From Aliigemmobacter aestuarii (GTDB lineage Bacteria; Pseudomonadota; Alphaproteobacteria; Rhodobacterales; Rhodobacteraceae), in assembly GCF_004799285.1 (NCBI RefSeq), contig NZ_SSND01000002.1:310001-374000 (forward strand): DNA of 64,000 bases, in the 5' to 3' direction. The position numbers and the translations under genes were made by a program. The notes beneath the pieces are model-generated. The model was given only the letters and a program-made list of their open reading frames with translations. It searched no databases and was not told the origin of the DNA. Shown here piece by piece: positions 17,847-25,015 of the stretch. How positions within the stretch are numbered: the first letter of the stretch is position 1; the number at the start of each line of letters is the position of its first letter.

Positions 17847-20297
17847 ATGATGCCCCGCGCCAAGTCGCCCGCGTTCTCGACAAGCCAGTGGTTTCGCTGG
17901 ATGGTGCTGACGCTGGTCTGCATTTCGCTGGGAACCCTGATCATCATGGCGCAGGAGGTTTCGCAGGAATTGCAGAACCTGCGCGAAGAGCTGCATGAAA
18001 ACATCCAGTGGAACCTGACGCAGATCGAGGTCGACCTTCTGCAATTCGAAAACGAAGCGCGTCTGGCCGGGCTTGACCCGGCGGCGGACCTTGCGCAGTT
18101 GCGGCTGCGCTATGACCTGTTCTACAGCCGCGCCCGGATCGCCATGGGCAGCCGGTGCTTGAGTGACGCCGCAATAGACAGCGGCGCGTCCGAACTGGTG
18201 GGGATGCTGCGCGACTATCTTGACAAGACGACGCCCCTGATCGACGCCGGCGATGACCGGCTTCGCCCGGACCTGACCAAGATCGCGGCCGATGCCCGCA
18301 CGTACCGCCAGACCCTGCGCCGCACGATAACCCGGCTGATCCAGGATCACGCGGCGGCCACCGTCGCCTCGCGCGAACCCCTGACTTTGCTGATGCAGAA
18401 GCTGGGTTGGACCACGGCCTTTGTGCTGATCAGCCTGATCACGCTGCTTTACGCCACGCTGCTTTACGCCACGCTGATCCTGCGCCAGCAGTCCGAGGCC
18501 TCGAAGAGGGAAAACGAACGGCTGACCTCGCGGCTTCAGGCCACCGTGGGGACCGCGCTCGATGCGGTGATCGTGGCCACGCGCGACGGGCGGATCCTGG
18601 ATTTCAACCCCGCCGCCGAACGGATCTTCGGCTATTCGCGGTCCGAGGCACTGGACCGCCCGCCGGAAGACCTGATCCTTTCCGAACAGACCGTGGGCGA
18701 ATACCGCCGCACCAAGGAGAAGATCGCCGACGGCGTGGCGGATGGAAGCCGGTTCACCGTGACCACCCGGCGCAAGTCGGGCGAGGAGTTTCCCGCCGAA
18801 ATGTCCATCGCGTGGGATGTGTCGGCCGACGGCAGGATCTTCATCTCGTATCTGCGCGACGTGTCGGATCAGGTTGCGGCGGAACAGGGCCTGCGGCAGG
18901 CCCGCGACGACGCGGTGGCCGCCGAACAGGCAAAGACCAACTTCATCGCGGTCGTCAGCCACGAGATGCGCACGCCCCTGAACGGCCTTCTGGCCACGCT
19001 GGACTTCGCCACCGAAGAGGCCGCGAACGCCAGCCAGAAACGGTTCCTCGATCTGGCCCGGGCATCGGCGGATCAACTTCTGCGGCATGTCGACGATGTG
19101 CTGGAACTCTCGAAGGCCGAAACCGGGCAACTGGCGATCGTGCAGGAAACCTTCGACCTGCGCGCCTTGCTTGACAGCGTGGTGGAGCCCGCCAAGGCAA
19201 AGGCGGACCAGATGGCCACGTCCCTGACGCTGGAAGCCCCCGACAAGCTTCCGACGATGATCGGCGATCCGTTCCGCATCGGCCAGATCCTGAACAATCT
19301 GGTGACGAACGCCCTTAAGTTCGCATCCGGAGGCGCGGTCGCAGTGGCGGCTCGGCTGGAACCCTTGCGACGCAAGCAGGTCCGGCTTGCTATCGACGTG
19401 ACAGACACCGGGATCGGCATCAGCCCCGAGGATCAGGGGCGCATCTTCGATCCCTTCGTGATGCCGGATGCCTCATACGGCCGCAGCGCCGGTGGCACCG
19501 GCCTTGGGCTGGCGATCTCGCGCGGGTTGGCCGAACGGATGGGGGGAAGCCTTGTCGTCGAAAGCACGCCGGGAATCGGCAGCCGCTTTACCCTGTCCCT
19601 GCCGCTGGCCACCGGGCGGCGCACGCAAGACGGATCGGCGAATGCCACATCGGCCGCGCCGGTCGCCGGGCACAAGCTGGATGTCCTGATCGTAGAGGAC
19701 AATCTGACCAACCGGATCGTGCTTGAGGAAATGGTGACGCGCCTTGGCCATGACGTGGCCTTGGCCGAAAACGGCCTGATCGGGGTGCGCATGGCGGCCG
19801 CCCGCCGGTTCGACGTGATCCTGATGGATGTCTCGATGCCGGAAATGGATGGCCCGACGGCCACCGGCGAAATTCGCCGCGCAGGCGCATCGCGGAAAAG
19901 CCGCGTGATCGCCGTCACCGCCCACAGCATGCCGGAGGAAATCGAACGGTTCCGCAAGGCCGGCATGCTGGACATCCTGACCAAGCCGATCGCGCGCGCG
20001 GCGCTTGAACGGCCTATCGGACGGGCCGCCACCGGCGAAGCAGAGGCGCAGGCCGCACCGGCAGAACAAGCGGCACGGCCAACCTTCGATCCCGAACGGA
20101 TAGACGAAATTTCCGCGGCCCTCGGGCTGGATCGCACGATCAGCGCGTTGGAAAGGTTCTGCGCCGACATGCGGCGGATCGGGGCGCGGCTGGCCGCGGA
20201 CGAGGCACTGACCGCCGAGGATCATGCCGCCCTGTTCCACGAGGCCAAGGGCTGCGCCGCCGTCATCGGCCACAGGCCGCTGACCCTTGTCGCCTAA
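17847..20297 (+). CDS. membrane hybrid sensor histidine kinase/response regulator with truncated Hpt domain
   Basis: An 816-residue sensor. TM1 at about 17-36, a helical periplasmic region of about 150 residues with no domain I recognize, TM2 at about 187-212, PAS at about 228-340 (DFNPAAERIFGYSRSEAL), H-box VVSHEMRTPLNG with His372, N-box NNLVTNALKF, G1 DTGIGISPEDQGRIFDPF, G2 GGTGLGLAISRGL, a receiver with Asp661 (VILMDVSMPEMDG), then an Hpt-like start with His798 (ALFHEAKGCAAVIG) that ends at a TAA. The same frame stays open for 46 more codons (20298-20435). A 15-base tandem duplication in TM2 produces LLYATLLYATL. Likely partner: the LuxR-type regulator at 16640. Confidence 0.88.
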   Translation: MMPRAKSPAFSTSQWFRWMVLTLVCISLGTLIIMAQEVSQELQNLREELHENIQWNLTQIEVDLLQFENEARLAGLDPAADLAQLRLRYDLFYSRARIAMGSRCLSDAAIDSGASELVGMLRDYLDKTTPLIDAGDDRLRPDLTKIAADARTYRQTLRRTITRLIQDHAAATVASREPLTLLMQKLGWTTAFVLISLITLLYATLLYATLILRQQSEASKRENERLTSRLQATVGTALDAVIVATRDGRILDFNPAAERIFGYSRSEALDRPPEDLILSEQTVGEYRRTKEKIADGVADGSRFTVTTRRKSGEEFPAEMSIAWDVSADGRIFISYLRDVSDQVAAEQGLRQARDDAVAAEQAKTNFIAVVSHEMRTPLNGLLATLDFATEEAANASQKRFLDLARASADQLLRHVDDVLELSKAETGQLAIVQETFDLRALLDSVVEPAKAKADQMATSLTLEAPDKLPTMIGDPFRIGQILNNLVTNALKFASGGAVAVAARLEPLRRKQVRLAIDVTDTGIGISPEDQGRIFDPFVMPDASYGRSAGGTGLGLAISRGLAERMGGSLVVESTPGIGSRFTLSLPLATGRRTQDGSANATSAAPVAGHKLDVLIVEDNLTNRIVLEEMVTRLGHDVALAENGLIGVRMAAARRFDVILMDVSMPEMDGPTATGEIRRAGASRKSRVIAVTAHSMPEEIERFRKAGMLDILTKPIARAALERPIGRAATGEAEAQAAPAEQAARPTFDPERIDEISAALGLDRTISALERFCADMRRIGARLAADEALTAEDHAALFHEAKGCAAVIGHRPLTLVA

Positions 20298-20438
20298 CGG
20301 GGCGAGACGGCGGCGCGGTCCGGCCATCCCGCCGAAACCCTCCGGTCCATCAGCGCAGAATTCTTCAGGTTTGTCGCCGCGCTGCCCGACGAATGCGAAA
20401 CGATACGGTCGCCCCTGCGGCCCGCCAACGCCGCCTGA
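20298..20438 (+). other. in-frame continuation of the kinase Hpt domain beyond the stop
   Basis: Directly after the TAA at 20295-20297 the same frame has 46 sense codons followed by TGA at 20436-20438. The translation includes ETAARSGHPAETLRSISAEF and FFRFVAALPDECETIRSPL, amphipathic and of the size needed for the last helices of an Hpt bundle. This suggests a nonsense mutation or sequencing error rather than a natural end. Confidence 0.5.
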
Positions 20439-20849
20439 ACCTATCCTTGAGGGGCACCAGATCGGGCACCTGCCCCCGAACATCCCGCCGCACCGCCCAA
20501 AGGTGCCGCGACTTCGGCCATGATCCGATGGAACGACTCAACCGCTTTCCAACCGGGCCATCACATGCGGCCTTTTCCACCACAAACCATCTGCGGCGCC
20601 TCTGCCGTGTCGCCGCCCTGGCGTTCGCCACTGCATCCGGTGCGGCAGCGACTGGCGTAAAGCTGCGCAGGCCTTTCGCCACGGGCAAGCGTTTCGCCGG
20701 GGCAAAGACCGAGGCCGATCATCGCCCCATCAAGGGGACCCTGCGAACGGGGACGATCGTCTTTGCCGGATGTTATCGTGGATAGCATTCGTTTGGAACC
20801 GGGGTGGGGGCATCCCGCCACCCGGACCCGCGCCACCATCCGGCAAGGC
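20439..20849. other. gene-poor spacer
   Basis: About 410 bases with no ORF I can assign. Short open frames on both strands have Arg/Pro/His-rich translations without family resemblance. A stem of GGGTGG with CCACCC occurs around 20804-20827. The region may be decayed coding sequence; nothing identifiable was seen. Confidence 0.4.
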
Positions 20850-20877
20850 AAAGGGGCGCGGATTGCCGCGCCCCTTT
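20850..20877 (-). terminator. stem-loop after the peroxiredoxin gene
   Basis: AAAGGGGCGCGG (20850-20861) and CCGCGCCCCTTT form a perfect 12-base stem around ATTG. Read on the minus strand it lies 30 bases after the peroxiredoxin stop and ends in CCCTTTGCCTTG, so the T-tract is weak. Confidence 0.6.
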
Positions 20878-20907
20878 GACATTTTCACAGAACGACACGC
20901 CCCGCGA

Positions 20908-21564
20908 TCAGCCCGCGTGCCGGGCAAAGCGCAGATAGGGCAGCCGGATGTCGATCTGGCCGAATTTCTCTTTCGCCTGTTCATCGTTCAGCGACAGGGC
21001 CACGATCACATCCTGCCCCGGCACCCAGTTGGCAGGCGTCGCGACCGGCACGCCATCTGTGGCCCGCACCGCATCCAGCGCGCGGAGGATTTCCGCAAAG
21101 TTGCGGCCCACCGACATCGGATAGGACATCGTCAGCCGGACCTTCTTGTCCGGCCCGACGATATAGACGGTGCGCACCGTCGCCGTATTCGCGGGCGTAC
21201 GCCCTTCCCCCGGCAGATAGTAGTCGGCCGGCAGCATGTCATACGCCTTCGAGACGGTCAGCGAGGTGTCGTCGATGATCGGGAAATCGGCGGGCGCGCC
21301 GGAAAACGCCTCGATGTCGCGTTTCCATTTCTGGTGTTCCTCGACCGAATCCACCGAGACGCCGATCACCTTCGTCCCGCGTTTCGCGAATTCACCCGCC
21401 AGCTGGGCCACGGCCCCGAACTCGGTGGTGCAGACGGGGGTGAAATCGCGCGGGTGCGAAAAGATGATGCCGTAGCTGTCGCCAAGCCATTCGTGAAAGC
21501 GGATCGTTCCCGCCGTGGAGTCGGCGGTGAAATCGGGCGCGGTGTCGTTGATGCGGATGGACAT
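20908..21564 (-). CDS. 1-Cys peroxiredoxin (Prx6-type)
   Basis: A 218-residue cytoplasmic thiol peroxidase that reduces H2O2 and organic hydroperoxides. The peroxidatic motif PRDFTPVC gives Pro38, Thr42 and Cys45, and Cys45 is the only cysteine in the protein, so resolution must use an external thiol. The C-terminal dimerization arm (about 160-218, with PANWVPGQDVIVALSLNDEQ) is typical of the Prx6 subfamily, distinguishing it from 2-Cys AhpC. AGGGGA precedes the start. It is transcribed alone, with a stem-loop after the stop. Confidence 0.92.
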   Translation of the reverse strand: MSIRINDTAPDFTADSTAGTIRFHEWLGDSYGIIFSHPRDFTPVCTTEFGAVAQLAGEFAKRGTKVIGVSVDSVEEHQKWKRDIEAFSGAPADFPIIDDTSLTVSKAYDMLPADYYLPGEGRTPANTATVRTVYIVGPDKKVRLTMSYPMSVGRNFAEILRALDAVRATDGVPVATPANWVPGQDVIVALSLNDEQAKEKFGQIDIRLPYLRFARHAG

Positions 21565-21670
21565 GGGTCCCCTCTCCTTTTCTTGCGTGCTGCGCCCTAG
21601 GTATGGGATCGAGGCACCGGTTTCAGCCCCCGGAACCGGAGCGAGGGCAGATAAGAACGCCGTCTTACCC

Positions 21671-22333
21671 TCAAAGCCAGTTCAGGTCGATCTTTCCGCC
21701 CAGACGCAGATCGGCGATACGTTGTCGCAGCGCGGCGTCCTTCGGACGCAGCGACGGAATCGAATGGGCGTGTGTTTCGACGAAGACCGCCTCAATCCGG
21801 TCCATCAGGCCACGGTCGATCAGCGCGTTCAGAATGTCATATTCCGCGCCCTCGACGTCGATCTTCAGCAGCTTGACCGGGCGGCCCAGCCCTTCGATGA
21901 AGGCGGGAAGGTCGATCACCGGCACCTTCACGCCCTTGCGGTCATCCACGTTGCGCTTTTCCCCGATCAGCGAGGACCGCGAGGAAAACCGTTCGGGGTT
22001 AAGGCCGTAGTTGACATGCAGGTAAAGCGTCATCTCGTCGTCGCGGTCCAGCACTGCCTTCTGATGGCGATGCACGTTCGGCAGATGCGCGGTGCGTTCG
22101 GTCAGCACGCGGAAGGCGTCCGGGTTCGGTTCGAACGCGTGCACCTCTGCCCCGTGGGCGGCCAGTATCGTGGTGATCACGCCCAGATTGGCGCCACAGT
22201 CGATGGCGACGTCACCGGGTCCAAGCGCATGGAACGCGGGGATATCCACGACGCGCGATTCCTCGGCCTTTCCGGGATACAGGCGATACTTCACCTCGCC
22301 GAACATCCGTTTCAGCCATTTCGTCAGGTCCAT
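21671..22333 (-). CDS. FkbM family methyltransferase
   Basis: A 220-residue SAM-dependent methyltransferase. The N-terminal VDIPAFHALGPGDVAIDCGANLG includes the SAM-binding GANLG loop, followed by VHAFEPNPDAFRVL; the C-terminal half has LLKIDVEGAEYDILNAL and FVETHAHS, both diagnostic for FkbM. Substrates are often sugars of glycans or lipids. The start overlaps the end of the GT92 gene by ten bases, so the pair is one operon and may modify the same surface glycan. Confidence 0.85.
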   Translation of the reverse strand: MDLTKWLKRMFGEVKYRLYPGKAEESRVVDIPAFHALGPGDVAIDCGANLGVITTILAAHGAEVHAFEPNPDAFRVLTERTAHLPNVHRHQKAVLDRDDEMTLYLHVNYGLNPERFSSRSSLIGEKRNVDDRKGVKVPVIDLPAFIEGLGRPVKLLKIDVEGAEYDILNALIDRGLMDRIEAVFVETHAHSIPSLRPKDAALRQRIADLRLGGKIDLNWL

Positions 22334-23232
22334 CCGGAAACCCCCTTGCGGTCCAGCCAGTCAAGCGCGCTGGTGTCTTCTATCTCATCCCGCTCGATGT
22401 TTTCCACCTTGCGCATGACGCGGCGCAGGTGGTCGGCATCCGGGGTCGTCAGGTTCGGCCCGCGCGCGATCTTCGCCCGCAGTTCGGCATCCGAACGGGT
22501 GTAGTAATGGTTCAGCTGGATCCGTTCGGCGCAATAGAACTCCCGCGTCTCGCGCGTCCTGTGGGTGAAGCGACGGCCCGCGTCGTTGCAGGTCGTCCCC
22601 GCCGCATCCGTCCATATCTGATGCACCCTGATCGACAGCACCTTGCAGGGATCGACGATCATCTTGAAATTGCGCAGCCCCTTGGCATCGCTCATCGGGT
22701 CGGGGTTGCGGCGGGTGTAGTTGCGCAGCACGCCGCCCTCGGGCGCCTCGATGTGACCGGAGCGGCCGAACATGTGCCAGGGCAGGCTGATGTTGTCACA
22801 GCCCTCAAGACCCGCAAGCGCCTCGTTCAGATCGCCCGCGCCTTTCGGAACAAGGAATTCGTCAAGATCGATCAACGTCATCCAGCGGAACGACGGGCCG
22901 AAGTTGCGCACCGCATGGGCGTAGGCCAGCACCTGGTTGTGGATCTCTAGCCCCCGGACGGCATCGCGCAACTTCTGGTCCCAGGGGATCAGCGTCAGAG
23001 CCTCGCCCAGTTCCGACCGCAGCACCTCTGCCGTGCCGTCGGTCGATCCGTTGTCGTAGACGATGAACTGCCGCACACCGGCCAGCCGGTGAAACCGCGC
23101 CCATTCAGCGGCATGGCGCGCCTCGTTCCGCACGATCAGCACCACGGCGATACCGTGCCGGTCGCCCTGCGGCACGGGCGGATCAAGCGCGATCCGCGTG
23201 ATGCTTTTTCCTCGCGTCAGAAAGCCGAACAT
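22324..23232 (-). CDS. glycosyltransferase family 92 / GT2-like protein
   Basis: A 302-residue cytoplasmic GT-A-fold protein. Seen: GIAVVLIVRNEARHAAEWARFH (27-48), FIVYDNGSTDGTAEVL, the acidic metal-binding motif TLIDLDEFLVP, SLPWHMFGRSGH, KMIVDPCKV and a C-terminal QLNHYYTRSDAE. This is the arrangement of the GT92/DUF23 group. GGAGG lies before the ATG. No polysaccharide biosynthesis locus surrounds the pair, so donor and acceptor cannot be named. Confidence 0.8.
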   Translation of the reverse strand: MFGFLTRGKSITRIALDPPVPQGDRHGIAVVLIVRNEARHAAEWARFHRLAGVRQFIVYDNGSTDGTAEVLRSELGEALTLIPWDQKLRDAVRGLEIHNQVLAYAHAVRNFGPSFRWMTLIDLDEFLVPKGAGDLNEALAGLEGCDNISLPWHMFGRSGHIEAPEGGVLRNYTRRNPDPMSDAKGLRNFKMIVDPCKVLSIRVHQIWTDAAGTTCNDAGRRFTHRTRETREFYCAERIQLNHYYTRSDAELRAKIARGPNLTTPDADHLRRVMRKVENIERDEIEDTSALDWLDRKGVSGWT

Positions 23233-23291
23233 ACCGCCTCCAGTCCTGTTCCGGCTTTAGCAGCCCGTCCACGACCGGACCAGCCCGCAAA

Positions 23292-23303
23292 ATTTGATCA
23301 AAT
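23292..23303. promoter_or_regulatory. 12-bp perfect palindrome upstream of the aldehyde dehydrogenase
   Basis: ATTTGATCAAAT is a perfect palindrome in the 140-base divergent spacer between the glycosyltransferase and aldehyde dehydrogenase genes. It stands out as AT-rich and could be an operator. It lacks the TTGAT-N4-ATCAA spacing of FNR/CRP sites. Confidence 0.4.
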
Positions 23304-23372
23304 CTTTCCGCTGCCCCTTGCGCGCCTGCGCCAGTGATGACACGATCCGCGCCGCAGGACACGGAGGCTTCC

Positions 23373-24818
23373 ATGATCGAAAGACGCGAATTCTATATCA
23401 ACGGCCAGTGGGTCGCGCCGGCGAAAGCGCGTGACTGCCTGGTCATCGACCCGTCGACCGAGGAACCCTGTGCGGTGATCAGCCTGGGCGACAAGGCCGA
23501 TACCGATGCCGCTGTGGCCGCCGCCAAGGCCGCCCTGCCCGGCTGGGCGGCGACGCCCCCCGCGGAACGCCGCGCCGCGGTCGTGCGCATCCTCGAACAG
23601 TACGAGGCCCGCAAGGAGGACCTGGCCAAGGCGATCAGCCTGGAAATGGGCGCGCCTATCGACATGGCACGCGACAGCCAGGCGCCCTGCCTGCCGTGGC
23701 ACCTGAACAACTTCCTTGCAGCCTTCGACAAGATGGAATGGATCCGCCCCTTGGGTCCGCATGCGCCCAACGACCGGATCGCGCTGGAACCGATCGGCGT
23801 GGTGGGGTTGATCACGCCCTGGAACTGGCCGATGAACCAGATCGCGCTCAAGGCCATTCCGGCGATCCTGGCGGGCTGCACCTGTGTGCTGAAACCGTCC
23901 GAGGAATCGCCGCTGAACGCGATGATCTTTGCCGAATTCTGCCATGACGCGGGGCTGCCGCCGGGGGTGTTCAACCTGGTGAACGGCGACGGCGCGGGCG
24001 TGGGAAGCCAGCTTTCGACCCATCCGGACGTCGAGATGATCAGCTTCACCGGATCGACCCGCGCGGGCAAGGCCATCTCGGTCGCCGCAGCCGAGACGCT
24101 GAAGCGCGTGACACTGGAACTGGGCGGCAAGGGCGCCAACCTGATCTTTGCCGATGCCGATGACCGCGCCGTGGAACGCGGCGTCAGGCACATGATGAAC
24201 AACTCGGGCCAGTCCTGCAACGCGCCCTCGCGGATGCTGGTGGAACGCGGCATCTATGACCGCGCGGTGGAAATCGCGGCCGAGGTGGCATCGTCGATCC
24301 GGGTCGCCCCGGCGTCCGAACCCGGCAATCACATCGGCCCCGTGGTGAACAAGCGCCAGTGGGACCAGATCCAGGGCTTCATCCAGAAAGGCATCGACGA
24401 AGGCGCGCGCCTCGTCGCGGGCGGGCTTGGCCTGCCCGAAGGCATGAACAAGGGCTATTATGTCCGCCCCACCGTGTTCGCCGACGTGAAGCCAGGCATG
24501 ACCATCGAGCGCGAGGAAATCTTTGGCCCCGTCCTGTCGATGATCCCCTTCGACACCGAGGACGAGGCCGTGCGCATCGCCAACGACACGCCCTATGGCC
24601 TGACCAACTATGTCCAGAGCCAGGACGGCGCACGGCGCAACCGGCTGGCGCGGGTGCTGAAATCCGGCATGGTCGAGATGAACGGAAAATCCCGCGCAGC
24701 AGGCTCGCCCTTTGGCGGGGTGAAGGCCTCGGGCCGGGCGCGCGAGGGCGGCCACTGGGGGCTGGAAGAGTTCCTGGAGGTGAAGGCCATCTCGGGCTGG
24801 GACAGCGCGGCGGAGTAG
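23373..24818 (+). CDS. NAD(P)+-dependent aldehyde dehydrogenase
   Basis: A 481-residue ALDH-superfamily enzyme oxidizing an aldehyde to the acid. Seen: Rossmann-binding PWNWPMNQ at 149-156, KPSEESP, FTGSTRAGKAI, the general-base motif VTLELGGKGAN with Glu249, the nucleophile Cys282 in NSGQSCNAPSR, and EEIFGPVLSMIPFDTEDEA. The class resembles betaine/gamma-aminobutyraldehyde-type dehydrogenases; substrate is undetermined. The ATG at 23373 has GGAGG; an in-frame ATG at 23334 was rejected. The OYE-type enzyme at 25016 follows on the same strand after a palindrome. Confidence 0.9.
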   Translation: MIERREFYINGQWVAPAKARDCLVIDPSTEEPCAVISLGDKADTDAAVAAAKAALPGWAATPPAERRAAVVRILEQYEARKEDLAKAISLEMGAPIDMARDSQAPCLPWHLNNFLAAFDKMEWIRPLGPHAPNDRIALEPIGVVGLITPWNWPMNQIALKAIPAILAGCTCVLKPSEESPLNAMIFAEFCHDAGLPPGVFNLVNGDGAGVGSQLSTHPDVEMISFTGSTRAGKAISVAAAETLKRVTLELGGKGANLIFADADDRAVERGVRHMMNNSGQSCNAPSRMLVERGIYDRAVEIAAEVASSIRVAPASEPGNHIGPVVNKRQWDQIQGFIQKGIDEGARLVAGGLGLPEGMNKGYYVRPTVFADVKPGMTIEREEIFGPVLSMIPFDTEDEAVRIANDTPYGLTNYVQSQDGARRNRLARVLKSGMVEMNGKSRAAGSPFGGVKASGRAREGGHWGLEEFLEVKAISGWDSAAE

Positions 24819-24837
24819 GACGGCGGAGTAGGGCGGG

Positions 24838-24865
24838 CGAAGATTTTTCGTACGAAAAATCTTCG
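24838..24865. repeat. 28-bp perfect palindrome
   Basis: CGAAGATTTTTCGT (24838-24851) is followed immediately by its exact reverse complement (24852-24865). It is 20 bases after the aldehyde dehydrogenase stop. As RNA it would fold into a stem with a T-rich arm on either strand, so it may act as a bidirectional terminator. I recall very similar palindromes as dispersed intergenic elements in Rhodobacteraceae; that part needs a genome count. Confidence 0.75.
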
Positions 24866-25015
24866 TCCCCGGCGGCGGCCGACGCGGGTTGACCAGGTCC
24901 CGGCGATCCGGCCGCAGGCCTGTGCGGATGGCGCGTTCGGGCCTTTTGATGTCGCGGATCGGGTTTACCGCCTCGGCGCTGGACGTCAGGATCAGGGCAA
25001 ACAGCAAGGCCCGCC

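Noticed and set aside
23292-23303. FNR/CRP site before the aldehyde dehydrogenase
   Set aside because: The palindrome ATTTGATCAAAT lacks the TTGAT-N4-ATCAA spacing.
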